Shown: positions 26,728 through 35,959, numbered from the stretch's first letter. The stretch: 64,000 nucleotides of DNA from Sphingobacterium sp. SYP-B4668 (GCF_027627455.1 NZ_CP115483.1:2852001-2916000), one strand, 5' to 3'. Numbers and translations are program-made. The notes: generated by a model from the letters alone, not told the origin.

Positions 26728-27072
26728 ATGGGAGATTTCAAAGAAAATATCAAACCCTTCTTTTGGGTAGAACACAAAAACAGTGTGTCGGCATGTCTGA
26801 ATGCCGGTTCTTTTAAGCCGGAGATTTTCGAAACAAGAGCAGATGAAGGATTTGAAGGAAACGGTTATGACTGGACATCGTTAGCAAAAGTATTTCTGGA
26901 AGAGCGGTATACTGATCTGACAGATAAAGTCAAATTTGATCCTGAAGCAGCTATGTTCTGTGTTTATTCTTCAGATCCCGATGCGCTGAAAGCTTTTATA
27001 GTCGCCTTCAAAGAAGCCTGCGAAAACGAAACTTTAATACAGGATGTGTTTTCAAGAGCTGAATTAGATTAA
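26728..27072 (+). CDS. Imm51-like immunity protein
   Basis: A 114-residue cytosolic protein. Features that recall Imm51 are FFWVEHKNSVSACLNAG, the central GNGYDWTSLAKVFLEE and the closing DPDALKAFIVAFKEAC. Imm51 proteins neutralise the nuclease-type toxin domains of polymorphic toxins. No intact toxin gene lies beside it, so it is an orphan in a decayed cassette. The family assignment is from memory of the motif. Confidence 0.55.
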   Translation: MGDFKENIKPFFWVEHKNSVSACLNAGSFKPEIFETRADEGFEGNGYDWTSLAKVFLEERYTDLTDKVKFDPEAAMFCVYSSDPDALKAFIVAFKEACENETLIQDVFSRAELD

Positions 27073-27126
27073 AATAAGGTTAGAACGTAGGAAAAAAACA
27101 AAACATTCAGAATTCAGCGTATCTAA

Positions 27127-27552
27127 ATAGAGAGAGAAATTTTCTCAGTACGAGTATCGCAAATTAAACTGGGATGGTACGCAGCAAATGACTACTCTGC
27201 ACGGCACTTCCATACCGAGGCTGGCCTTGGCTATTTAAATAAGCCTAAACATGGGGCTTTTGAACCTAAGAGAGAAAGAGAAATCGCAACAAACGAACGC
27301 TATTTTGAAACTGCTCCATTTTCTTTTCAAATTATCCAATGACACCGTTTGAGTTACACTTCCTGATTTCCAGAAGTAGATATCGAATTAAGGGCGCTAG
27401 AACGTCGTCGATGGAGATGACTCAACCTGGGTTGGCAGCCCCTATTTGGCAATAAAAACTATCAGGTTATAGGTCGAATCGAAGATGGACGAGTAACTCC
27501 GTCTGTATATGTTATTCCTCAAATAGCAGGGGCTTTAAAAGCGCTATCTTGA
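27127..27552 (+). pseudogene. Decayed gene remnant, unidentified
   Basis: Two protein-like open stretches without start codons lie here in different frames. Positions 27127-27342 contain LGWYAANDYSARHFHTEAG and PKREREIATNERYFETAPF. Positions 27430-27552 contain NYQVIGRIEDGRVTPSVYV and end IAGALKALS. They look like parts of broken genes. I cannot name the families. Confidence 0.35.
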
Positions 27553-27578
27553 ATTTGATTCCTAAGATTATATCAAAT

Positions 27579-28013
27579 TCAAGATAAGTAAGAAAAAACA
27601 GTTATAATTCCAATAATGAGAGAAATGATTAAAAAGCCAACTAGAACCAAACAGCCTATTTTACCAACCCAGTCTTTCCATGTCTCCTTAACTGGTTCTA
27701 AATTTTCAGTGATGCTTAATTGCGGAGATTCAATAAATTCAATATGAATGTCCGAGTGCTTATAAATCCACACACTTTCCCTTGGATGAAGTTCTACTCT
27801 CTCGTATGAATTTTCTTTTTCCTGATTTGCTAAATCATTGGCCGCACACAATAACTGGTAAGCAAACAGGTTTAACCCTTCCCTATTTCCTTTAATAAAG
27901 TATTTTTCGTCCCTGGAATCACTACTATCAATGAAAATACCATAGCGCCCTACCTTAGATGCCTCATCGATTTCTAAGCTTTCTTTCAGAGAATCTAAAG
28001 TAATCTTCTTCAT
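27579..28013 (-). CDS. Hypothetical protein with C-terminal membrane anchor
   Basis: A 144-residue protein. A soluble N-terminal part (RYGIFIDSSDSRDEKYFI) is followed by one hydrophobic helix at about 118-142 (IGCLVLVGFLIISLIIGII). It starts 7 bp after the stop of a toxin-like C-terminal remnant on the same strand, the usual place for an immunity gene, and the membrane anchor would suit that. Function not established. Confidence 0.55.
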   Translation of the reverse strand: MKKITLDSLKESLEIDEASKVGRYGIFIDSSDSRDEKYFIKGNREGLNLFAYQLLCAANDLANQEKENSYERVELHPRESVWIYKHSDIHIEFIESPQLSITENLEPVKETWKDWVGKIGCLVLVGFLIISLIIGIITVFSYLS

Positions 28014-28020
28014 CTGGGCG

Positions 28021-28188
28021 TTAATTTAGCTTTTCGTCAATATGTTTGGAATATTTTCTATATACTTTTAGCTTATGAGTTTGAGGTTTGTATGCCGCAT
28101 AGTTGCTGATGTAAGAATGCGTAGCTCCCCTCTCCTCGTGCTCATCCTCTACCCATTTGCTAGACGTGTGGGTGTCAATGGGGAATTA
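28021..28188 (-). pseudogene. C-terminal tail of a toxin-like protein, truncated
   Basis: An open stretch of 55 codons without a start ends in EKLN. It reads like the end of a secreted toxin domain: DTHTSSKWVEDEHEERGAT, then SYISNYAAYKPQTHK. A stop precedes it in the same frame. The next minus-strand gene starts 7 bp later. The toxin identity is inferred from context and style, not from a recognised family. Confidence 0.35.
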
Positions 28189-28523
28189 GTCATCTAATAT
28201 TAAACCACATCTTTTCGAGAGATGCCTAAATCCAGATTTTTCGGGACAAATGATGTTTTCGATCGTCTCTTATCTTAAAACGTCACATAAAGTGACCATG
28301 AACGGAGCCCAAGGAGCCATACTAAAATTTATTGTTATGGACTATGGCAGGTTTGTCTTGCCATGAAAGATCGGGACGATATAATACATAAATTATCAGT
28401 TTCAAGAACTTCCGGCGACCAATTATTCTAAAATACAACCTGAGGTTGTAGGATTGTCATGTTGTTCTTTATAGATTTAGAAAATTTCTTTAACGTTAAC
28501 GGAAGGTAAGAAAAGAAACGCAA
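28189..28523. other. Intergenic region, 335 bp, promoter of the O-antigen-ligase-like operon
   Basis: No gene seen. It contains the 17-bp palindrome at 28434-28450 and AT-rich sequence just before the GTG start at 28524. Confidence 0.5.
28434..28450. promoter_or_regulatory. 17-bp palindrome TACAACCTGAGGTTGTA
   Basis: Perfect 8-bp arms around a central G, 74 bp before the O-antigen-ligase-like start. The same palindrome recurs at 36251. It may be an operator or a dispersed element. Confidence 0.6.
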
Positions 28524-30260
28524 GTGGAAATTAATTTAATATCAAATAGCAAGCATCAAGATGGCTTAAAAAAGTGGGCCGGGGTACTGTGTTTATTGGC
28601 CGTGTTGGTGACCACCCTCCATTGGCCTTCTTTTCTATTGACATCGTCCAAGGGATACGGAGCGACAGCTATTTCACTGACGATAGTACTACTGGGAATA
28701 GCAATAGGATCCCTATTCAGAAAAAACGAGCTGCAGATAGATGTGCTGGATGGCCTTGTCTTTTTGATAGCGCTGTGGACCATGGCATCATCGTATTTTC
28801 ATGGACGACCACAGGAATCTTTTATACCAATCATCCAGATATGCCTCAGTTATTTCCTGCTGAAAAGCAATCGGGACCTGTTCACGCAGCAGGCCCTGGG
28901 TTACAGCCTACTGTTGCTGACTGGAGGTATCCTGCTACAACTCCTGTTTATCGAACGTATATTCCACACGTTCCAGTATACAGAATATGGATTACTGGAG
29001 AACCATACAACACTAGCTATCTTTCTTGCAATAGCACTCCCGATAATCATCACCGCCATAAAGGGAAGGCCTGCCAAGATCGTATTATCCTGTATGATAA
29101 CCGGTATCATCCTATACTACTCGAGGACGGCCTTTATAGCTCTTTTGACATCTGCGATCCTCTATTTGATAATCTTACGAATCAAAAGGAAATACATCAT
29201 ATTATCGATCGTAGCAGCTGTAATGGTCGTAATCTTTCTCGCGGGACGTAATATGGCCCCTATCGAAGGAAGATTGCTCATCTGGAAGATTGCGCTACAT
29301 GATATCGACCTTAGCTCATCCATTATTGGAAAAGGACACAACTACATCAACGACCACTATCTCGATGTGCAAGCCTCTTACTTCGCAACAACCAGACCTA
29401 TCAAAGAACAACTTTTGGCAGGACAGGTACACAGTACGTTCAATGAGGCTATACGGATATTGATAGAGGGAGGCCTTATCGGACTGGGACTCTGGGGGAT
29501 GTTGGTATACGTCGTATATAAGCGACTACTGCTATCTTACAAAGGATCTGCGGCCACTTTTATCAGTATCACTGCTTTCATGCTGATAGCCTCATTTTCC
29601 TATCCTCTCGCCTCCCTTTCCGTAACCTTATCGATGATATTGATCATCGTCTTGACCCTACCGGCCGTGGTCAAGGGCGATCCGCTCACGGTCACGCTAC
29701 CTGTGGGGGCCAGCAGATATGCATGGGTCTGTGCTGTTCTTATTCTCGCCCCTGTAGGATACTCCTCCTATACCATGTACAGAGATATACAAGCTTGGAC
29801 AGCCCTAAAAAAGAACAGGTATATCATATACAACGAAGGCCTGTATGTCGAGAGGGCCAGTGCCCTGTTCCATGAACTGGACCATCACCCAAAGATAGTG
29901 CATGGATATGCTACCGACCTGTATAGCTTAGGCCTTTACGAGCAAGCGCTGGAAACAGCACTCTTGGCCAAAGGCCTGTATGCCAACCTCCATATCAATC
30001 AATTAATCGGATCTATATACGAGGAGCTAGACGAGGCTAAAAATGCTGAATCGTACTATATGCATGCTATGGCCATGGTACCTAAGATATATGCCTCCAA
30101 GTATCTCCTATTTAATTTTTATAAAGAGCAGGGAGACAGGCACAAAGCTGTGAGGCTCGCTAGCATCATCAGCAACTATCCCGTGAAGATAGAGAGCGAG
30201 GAAACCCGGCAGATTAAAAATGAAATAAATGAATACCTAACTAAATTTAATGGATTATGA
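28524..30260 (+). CDS. O-antigen ligase-like polytopic membrane protein with TPR-type C-terminus
   Basis: A 578-residue inner membrane protein. About ten hydrophobic segments cover residues 18-410. The Wzy/O-antigen-ligase-type extracytoplasmic loop lies at about 250-310, with the family-typical GLLENHTTLAIFLAIALP upstream and HSTFNEAIRILIEGGLIGLG inside. The last 140 residues are helical repeats (LYSLGLYEQALETALLAKGL, ESYYMHAMAMVPK) like TPRs. The start is GTG; no nearby ATG fits. Its stop overlaps the next start (ATGA). Glycan polymerisation or transfer is the family role; the two downstream genes suggest a surface-lipoprotein task instead. Confidence 0.75.
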   Translation: MEINLISNSKHQDGLKKWAGVLCLLAVLVTTLHWPSFLLTSSKGYGATAISLTIVLLGIAIGSLFRKNELQIDVLDGLVFLIALWTMASSYFHGRPQESFIPIIQICLSYFLLKSNRDLFTQQALGYSLLLLTGGILLQLLFIERIFHTFQYTEYGLLENHTTLAIFLAIALPIIITAIKGRPAKIVLSCMITGIILYYSRTAFIALLTSAILYLIILRIKRKYIILSIVAAVMVVIFLAGRNMAPIEGRLLIWKIALHDIDLSSSIIGKGHNYINDHYLDVQASYFATTRPIKEQLLAGQVHSTFNEAIRILIEGGLIGLGLWGMLVYVVYKRLLLSYKGSAATFISITAFMLIASFSYPLASLSVTLSMILIIVLTLPAVVKGDPLTVTLPVGASRYAWVCAVLILAPVGYSSYTMYRDIQAWTALKKNRYIIYNEGLYVERASALFHELDHHPKIVHGYATDLYSLGLYEQALETALLAKGLYANLHINQLIGSIYEELDEAKNAESYYMHAMAMVPKIYASKYLLFNFYKEQGDRHKAVRLASIISNYPVKIESEETRQIKNEINEYLTKFNGL

Positions 30261-31705
30261 AAATTACCGATTACCTAAAACTCTTCAGCTGCATCCTACT
30301 ATTTAGCCTGATGGCAACATCCTGCCAAAAAGATGACCGAATAGCTATTGAAGAACAGTCAACTACGGAATATCTTAACCTTGCAAAGACCTGGTACGAG
30401 AGCAATGGCAACCTGGCGTCAAAAAAGGTGACGGATCTCGATCTTTCCGTTCTAACGGCCGATTGGACCAATCATCGGTTCACCTTAAATGCCACTGGTG
30501 ATTCGGTGATCACAATTCCCTTAAGATCGACAAGGGATACGTTCTACAGGGAAATCGGGCTGGTAAAAAACAGGGATGGCCTGCCGTTCGGGATTATAAA
30601 AGAGTATCTTGGCGATCCATTCAAGCACAATACCATCCTCAACATCTATACGGGAAGCGGTCGGCCATTGGAGTCTGCCATGTACAATGCCGAGGATAAA
30701 AATATGCAGTACATAAAGAAAAAGGGCCAGGGTGTACTCTCCTTGATAAAGGGTAAGATCGCCTGCAATGGCTGCTCTGGCAATATGAACGATGGATTTG
30801 AAATAGAAGAGGTGGTCGTCAATGGCTACAAGGATGATGATGACAATAATGGAGATGGCGAAAATCCTCCAGAGATACCTGGTTATCCAGGTGATACAGG
30901 CGGAAGTAATAGCGGTGGTGGCAATAGTGGCGGTGGTACATCGACTTCTCCTACACATGTAAAATACGTCTTTAAAGATTACGAATGTATGGTATTATTC
31001 ATTGAAAATATGGAGAATTTGGCTAGCTTTGATAATGTGATAAGACCATTCAAAGGAGAAGATAACGGGACGGGTAATCCAAATCTCACTTGGGGTTATA
31101 AAACAGATTTGTCTTGGGATCCGTCGCAAGGATATGTGTATGGAGTCACTGCAGTCTCCGATAATTCTAATAGAAGCGCTCAAATCTATTTCAACACAAA
31201 TGCATTGAACAATTCATCCGATTTGATTATTGCTGGCACAGCTCTACATGAAGCAATCCATGCCTATTCAAATTACTACTTAAAGACCAATAATCTTATT
31301 TCATCTGGAAACATAGATGAAAGTATAACTGATTTTTGGCTTACTTCTGCATTGAAAACACTGGAAATACAGAAACTGGCTGGAGAACATGGAGATTATA
31401 GGGACCACCAAACTATGATGTCGAAGCATGTTTTTCCGATGATGATAGGTATTTTGACCGCATGGGGTGGCAATAGATATACTGCAGATGAGTATGTCAT
31501 GGCCAGTATGCTTGGACTTGGGCAGGCGGGGCAATTGCTAGGCAATCAGAAAACTGAACAAGCTACTGAGATTGAGGCACTATTTAAAGGGCTTCAAGCC
31601 CAGTTTGGGATATCGGAAAGCCAATTTGACGATTTTATAAAGAAACATACCAATATAGATCCCCAAGGATCTTTGAAAAACAAGAAAATATCATGTGCAA
31701 AATAA
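30257..31705 (+). CDS. Lipoprotein with HExxH zinc-peptidase-like motif
   Basis: A 482-residue lipoprotein. A signal peptide ends in a lipobox (LMATSC, Cys23). A Cys-pair segment CNGCSG (about 171-176) is followed by FEIEEVVVNGY, a low-complexity Asp/Gly/Ser linker (about 192-232), and a C-terminal domain with LHEAIHAY (HExxH). This predicts a zinc metallopeptidase or a derived fold on the cell surface. It overlaps both neighbours (4 bp upstream, 13 bp downstream), so the three genes form one translational unit. EIEEVVV followed by a linker is common in exported proteins of this family. Substrate unknown. Confidence 0.65.
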   Translation: MKITDYLKLFSCILLFSLMATSCQKDDRIAIEEQSTTEYLNLAKTWYESNGNLASKKVTDLDLSVLTADWTNHRFTLNATGDSVITIPLRSTRDTFYREIGLVKNRDGLPFGIIKEYLGDPFKHNTILNIYTGSGRPLESAMYNAEDKNMQYIKKKGQGVLSLIKGKIACNGCSGNMNDGFEIEEVVVNGYKDDDDNNGDGENPPEIPGYPGDTGGSNSGGGNSGGGTSTSPTHVKYVFKDYECMVLFIENMENLASFDNVIRPFKGEDNGTGNPNLTWGYKTDLSWDPSQGYVYGVTAVSDNSNRSAQIYFNTNALNNSSDLIIAGTALHEAIHAYSNYYLKTNNLISSGNIDESITDFWLTSALKTLEIQKLAGEHGDYRDHQTMMSKHVFPMMIGILTAWGGNRYTADEYVMASMLGLGQAGQLLGNQKTEQATEIEALFKGLQAQFGISESQFDDFIKKHTNIDPQGSLKNKKISCAK

Positions 31706-32775
31706 TTTTATCTTCGATACTGCTGGTCCTGCTTGGTACTGTATTACCAAAACTAAGCCATGCACAGACTAGGTATGTGCTATTTGATCAGGACAGGTTG
31801 GCAGATACCTTGAATGAAACCCTTGTCTGCAAGAGGACCTACGCCGGGCTAGAATCGGATAGTGTCGGATTTCCGGACCTAACCATCTTTAATTTCTTTT
31901 TTAGGGAATCAGGTCCAGACTATCGGGATAGTAAAAAAGAATTTCAGGGGTTCCAAAATTTTTTAAACACAGGAAGGGAGCTACCCGTTAATGTACTGGT
32001 CACTATCACACCATTGACCACGACGTCGTTTACATATAAAGATGTCACGACATCTATTGAGAATAGGGAAATGGACCTCTTGCCCCTAGACTCCCTTTTA
32101 AGACGAGGCGCGCAGGATATCTTTTACTCGATCTATGCCCCTATGGGTATATTTGATTTCGACCCTGAGTTGAACCTGAAACGGACCGATTACAGGCTGG
32201 TGATCAAACATAAGAACAAGTACCGATTGGTGGATAACGAAACCCTTACCGAGTATTATTATATAGGTCGACGCCCAATAGAATTCTACATCCCGAATGC
32301 TGCTGGAATTTTCACACAAAGTGGCAGTAAAAACTTCTCTAAAGAATTATGTCTAAACGGCGGAAGATTAGGATTGATAGATGGTGGAAGTTTATACAGA
32401 CTAAAAGGTGGTATTATGAAAGATACGACCATTACTATAGGATTTGAAAAGAACCAAAAAATACCTATCGACAGATTTTGGACACTGTCCGTGAATCCTG
32501 CTTTTACTAAATCTCCAAAAGTATTGAATAAAGGCTCGGACTGGTATGCCGTTGAGGGAATTGGCGATTTCGAATTTAACTGGAAGGTCGGCATCATCAA
32601 TGGAAATTTCCTGGATTACTTCAAGAAAGGAAAATTGATATATTTTCCAGATAAACAATGGAACAAAGAAAAAGTCAACTTTTGGTACCGGACCAAAACG
32701 ATCAATGGGAAAAAACTGAAAGATTTTTTTAAAGGAGAATATATTGAAAGTGGATTGATAAAGACTTATATGTAG
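31693..32775 (+). CDS. Hypothetical exported protein
   Basis: A 360-residue protein with a signal peptide (about 1-24, ending LSHAQ). The rest is a beta-rich, aromatic protein without recognised domains (DYRLVIKHKNKYRLVDNETLTEYYYIG). It starts inside the end of the HExxH lipoprotein gene. No family named. Confidence 0.55.
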   Translation: MCKIILSSILLVLLGTVLPKLSHAQTRYVLFDQDRLADTLNETLVCKRTYAGLESDSVGFPDLTIFNFFFRESGPDYRDSKKEFQGFQNFLNTGRELPVNVLVTITPLTTTSFTYKDVTTSIENREMDLLPLDSLLRRGAQDIFYSIYAPMGIFDFDPELNLKRTDYRLVIKHKNKYRLVDNETLTEYYYIGRRPIEFYIPNAAGIFTQSGSKNFSKELCLNGGRLGLIDGGSLYRLKGGIMKDTTITIGFEKNQKIPIDRFWTLSVNPAFTKSPKVLNKGSDWYAVEGIGDFEFNWKVGIINGNFLDYFKKGKLIYFPDKQWNKEKVNFWYRTKTINGKKLKDFFKGEYIESGLIKTYM

Positions 32776-32864
32776 CTGAAAAAGGATGGCTGAACGATTG
32801 AGCTTTATCTGATTATTACGTGTCGTAAATATTCTTCGATATTCCGATTCATGAATTAAAATAG

Positions 32865-32902
32865 CAACAAAGCCTTTCGAGAATATCCGAAAGACTTTGT
32901 TG
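32865..32902. terminator. Long hairpin between convergent genes
   Basis: CAACAAAGCCTTTCG pairs with CGAAAGACTTTGTTG (15 positions, one mismatch) around an 8-base loop. It lies between the end of the three-gene operon and the minus-strand fragment at 32963, so a bidirectional terminator is likely, although the flanking T-runs are weak. Confidence 0.6.
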
Positions 32903-32962
32903 TAAAAACTCGTAAGATCTAAAAAAGGAAAATTAAGAAAAACTTTATCCGCTTTCTTTTAT

Positions 32963-33253
32963 CTAGGCAGTGTAACCGTAGTCTTCATCTTTCAATCTTT
33001 CATCTGAGGAGAAATAGCTATCGATGGTTTTAAAGACATTCTTTTTACTGACCGTACCTAAAACTAAGGTACAAAGGAACTCATGTTCTGCTTTCGGTGA
33101 CACTTCTCCCTTTAACCATGGTTCTCTCTTACTAAAATCTACTTTTGAATAACGATCATTCTCAGATTGTCCTAATGTAAAGTCTGGGAGATTAAAAACC
33201 TCGATAGACCTCCAATATTTTATGATTGATTGCAAATGCTCCTTCTCTCTCAT
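32963..33253 (-). pseudogene. Truncated N-terminus of a large superfamily 1 helicase-type protein
   Basis: The 96-residue translation starts EHLQSIIKYWRSIEVFNLPDF and continues to REPWLKGEV, then ends near RLKDEDYGYTA. This recalls the first 100 residues of very large AAA/superfamily 1 helicase proteins (yWRxVExFxxP, later PWexG and a LxxDxR/DxGxxA segment). The stop is premature: after the GYTA codons the other frame continues TACLDKRKR, which suggests a frameshift, and the helicase core is missing. The family link is from memory of the motif order. Confidence 0.4.
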
Positions 33254-33459
33254 AATTTGCTCTAAGTATTTTTCTTATCGGTAAAAACAAATCTAACAAA
33301 TGCCTTCTCTATTCTCAAGACATAACTAAAATATGATATATGCTAAAATTAATAATTCACCCTTGCAATACAAGAAAACATTGGATATCTTAGAAGGAAG
33401 TATTACCAACAATTAGGTAAAATAAAAAACCGTATTAAAAAACTTGAATAAGTGACGTT

Positions 33460-33930
33460 ATGAGAAAATCGTTTACGCTCCCCCATTTACCAAACTCGAT
33501 ATTGGAGATTGAGACGTCTATATGGACCGGACGGTCTAAACTATGGAAAGATGGCGTGGAGTTGGAACGCTCCTCTGAAAGCGGAAAACCATTCCTCGTA
33601 CCCACAGAATCTGGAGAAGTACACAAGATGTATCCTAAGCCGTCACTTGGTCAGTTGACTCCTCCTCTGGAGATTGATGGCATCAAATATAGTACTGCCG
33701 AAAAGCTTCATTGGTATCAGTATGCGTTATCCGCACTACCTATGCTATTAATCCTTCTAGGCGGTGGCCTCGGGGGCGGGATCGGTGCTTTAGGGACAAT
33801 AATAAATCTTAACACTTTTAGTACGGATGAGCCTGCGACCATGAAGTACCTAAAGGTAATAGGCATATCTATTCTCTCCTATGTACTGTATGCGCTGGTC
33901 GCGTATTTGTTTGTAAAGATGATGGCTTGA
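33460..33930 (+). CDS. Hypothetical protein with two membrane segments
   Basis: A 156-residue protein. A soluble N-terminal 75 residues (FTLPHLPNSILEIETSIWTG, a strand-rich start) precede two hydrophobic segments at about 91-113 (glycine-rich, LILLGGGLGGGIGALGTII) and 130-154. No family recognised. It is a single gene flanked by intergenic gaps. Confidence 0.55.
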   Translation: MRKSFTLPHLPNSILEIETSIWTGRSKLWKDGVELERSSESGKPFLVPTESGEVHKMYPKPSLGQLTPPLEIDGIKYSTAEKLHWYQYALSALPMLLILLGGGLGGGIGALGTIINLNTFSTDEPATMKYLKVIGISILSYVLYALVAYLFVKMMA

Positions 33931-34023
33931 TGGAGGCTTGTGCTGTGCCTTACGGGAAACCGGAATATGTAACACGGCCTATTTGGTAGGTTTGCGATAA
34001 TATAAATATAGTAGTTGTTAGAA

Positions 34024-34458
34024 TTGAAAAACCTGTTATTAATCGTTGGCATTTTATGCTGTTCAATATGTTTTGGACAGACAGGAACCTCTATCAGACG
34101 TTGTATTGATATTGTCAAGTCTGACGATGGCAAGTACTATGCCTTGTATAGTGACAACACCTGGGAAGAAAGTACCTATGCGACATCAAAGCTTATAAAG
34201 GCAATGCGCAAGAAAGATATTGCTCCTGCAAAGACAACATCTCCAACAAACACATACGGAATAGCAAGCTCCTCTCCTGCTAAGACGACAAGTTCTCCGA
34301 GTAGAACATCCAGCTCTAGTAAATCCTACCAAAGCAGCAGAACATCAAACACAAGAAAATCAACATCAAGAATATATATTCGAGGCCCACGCGGTGGCTG
34401 CTACAACATCAATAGTAACGGTGGCAAGACGTACGTGGATAGGAGTTTGTGTAATTGA
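34024..34458 (+). CDS. Small secreted basic protein with C-terminal GPRGGCY motif
   Basis: About 144 residues. It has a signal peptide, a short conserved part (DDGKYYALYSDNTWEES), a Ser/Thr-rich linker, and a C-terminal motif RGPRGGCYNIN followed by GGKTYVDRSLC. That motif resembles the PBCV basic adaptor type found at the ends of many bacterial surface proteins. TTG at 34024 gives a compact signal peptide; TTG at 34015 is an alternative, and no ATG is available. The cell-surface or DNA-binding role of the motif is not known. Confidence 0.55.
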   Translation: MKNLLLIVGILCCSICFGQTGTSIRRCIDIVKSDDGKYYALYSDNTWEESTYATSKLIKAMRKKDIAPAKTTSPTNTYGIASSSPAKTTSSPSRTSSSSKSYQSSRTSNTRKSTSRIYIRGPRGGCYNINSNGGKTYVDRSLCN

Positions 34459-34476
34459 TAACGAAAAATAAATAAA

Positions 34477-35007
34477 ATGACTTTAGCCCAAGAAGAAGAA
34501 AAACTCAATAATTTAATCGGAGCAGATTTGCAAGTCGACATAACCGAACGTGTAAAAAACTTCACTCTATTATGGAATATATACGAAACATTCGCATGTA
34601 ACAGGTCTGCCAACAGTACTGCAATTTCAAATAATGTCGACTGCATCGAGAATGCTAAAAATATAGACATTAGAAAAATCGAAATATTTAAATTATATTT
34701 CCTTAGCAGATACTTTAATAAAGATAAGGCTCCAAACAATCGTTTTCTAGACCTAGTCAAAAACGATTCAAGAATTGCAGAGCTTATAGTAAATGAACTA
34801 CCTAAAAACATAATTGACAAAAATACTCTAAAGGCGTTGTTATTCATTGTTTACAGATATCGTAATAACTTATTTCATGGAAATAAAAATGTGGTAACTT
34901 TAGATAGCCAAATTGACAACTTTACTTATGCAAACGAACTATTAATTACAGTTCTAGAGATGATGAGTGATAGAGGTTTACTTTTACATCCGATTAAACA
35001 ACCTTAA
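34477..35007 (+). CDS. HEPN-like protein
   Basis: A 176-residue all-helical protein, strongly AT-rich. Near the C-terminus YRYRNNLFHG fits the R-X4-H signature of HEPN RNases, with NTLKALLFIVYRYRNNLFHG placed as usual in the penultimate helix. HEPN proteins are commonly toxins or defence RNases, but some pairs are structural. The next gene starts 13 bp later. No substrate is indicated. Confidence 0.55.
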   Translation: MTLAQEEEKLNNLIGADLQVDITERVKNFTLLWNIYETFACNRSANSTAISNNVDCIENAKNIDIRKIEIFKLYFLSRYFNKDKAPNNRFLDLVKNDSRIAELIVNELPKNIIDKNTLKALLFIVYRYRNNLFHGNKNVVTLDSQIDNFTYANELLITVLEMMSDRGLLLHPIKQP

Positions 35008-35020
35008 TAATCAATTAATT

Positions 35021-35959
35021 ATGTCAATATCTCCATTATCGGAAATTCAGAAAAAACGAGTAGCTATGCTACAAAAGCAACTTACACGAGCTTGCTCTGC
35101 AGGAGAATTAGAAACTGCTAAAAAGATTCTTGTCGATTTAAAACCCATCTATCTAGATACAGGAAATAACGCCAGATTTTATATATCAAGCCTAAGATAT
35201 TATGAGTCAGTAATGGACCATGGCGATAAAAACATAGCCTTATTAGGGATAAAAGGTATTAGAGAACGATCTAACAAAAACACACGAGTTCATTTAGAAG
35301 CATCTACCCTATTAGCGATTTGCTATTTAAGAATAGGAGCTTTCGACTTATCGGAGCCAGTAATAAAAGAAGTTCTTAAAAACGACAAAGTGATTACTTC
35401 TTCAAAAAAGAGGGCTGAATATCGTAAAGAGATCATTTCAAGATTTGATGAAGAAGCACTAATAGCTGGACTATCAGAAACTAATCCTGTAAAAATGACT
35501 CTAAAGGACGTGGAAAATCAAATTATTGATAACATCGGCAAACATGAGGACGAATTGTACGAGAACATAGGCGTAGCAGTACCCGAAAATGCGAAAAACA
35601 TATTACTAAGAATCGATATGTTCTCAAAAAAACAATTACCAACTGCAGAACGTATTGCATTACCCTCAGGACAAGAAGTAGTTGAGAATAAAAAAGTAGG
35701 AAAAAGAATACAACGTTTTATTTCAAGATCATTATATAATTCATTTTGCAATAAAGACAGTGAAATTTATAAAAGTATGATATCAGGGAACTTAACAAAC
35801 TTAAACACCATTATCACCACGGCTATTATCGAAACTTTCTATAAATTTAGCATTGGTATTAGTGCACTGATAGGAGTTGTTGCTGCAACAATTATAAAGC
35901 ATGGAATAGATTATATCTGTTCGATTAGCAAACCTAAGAATCTAATAGACTATAGATAG
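35021..35959 (+). CDS. Partner of the HEPN-like protein, TPR-like with C-terminal membrane segment
   Basis: A 312-residue protein. The N-terminal half consists of helical pairs (ELETAKKILVDL, ALLGIKGIRERSNKNTRVHL, STLLAICYLRIGAFDLS) like tetratricopeptide repeats. A hydrophobic helix at about 275-300 (FSIGISALIGVVAATII) ends the protein. ATG at 35021 was chosen because the earlier in-frame start would overlap the HEPN gene. Function unknown; the tandem with the HEPN gene suggests a two-component unit. Confidence 0.55.
   Translation: MSISPLSEIQKKRVAMLQKQLTRACSAGELETAKKILVDLKPIYLDTGNNARFYISSLRYYESVMDHGDKNIALLGIKGIRERSNKNTRVHLEASTLLAICYLRIGAFDLSEPVIKEVLKNDKVITSSKKRAEYRKEIISRFDEEALIAGLSETNPVKMTLKDVENQIIDNIGKHEDELYENIGVAVPENAKNILLRIDMFSKKQLPTAERIALPSGQEVVENKKVGKRIQRFISRSLYNSFCNKDSEIYKSMISGNLTNLNTIITTAIIETFYKFSIGISALIGVVAATIIKHGIDYICSISKPKNLIDYR

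Noticed and set aside
28574..29251. 225-codon frame overlapping the O-antigen-ligase-like gene
   Set aside because: The alternative frame gives ten clean membrane segments and a family match; this frame gives no known features.
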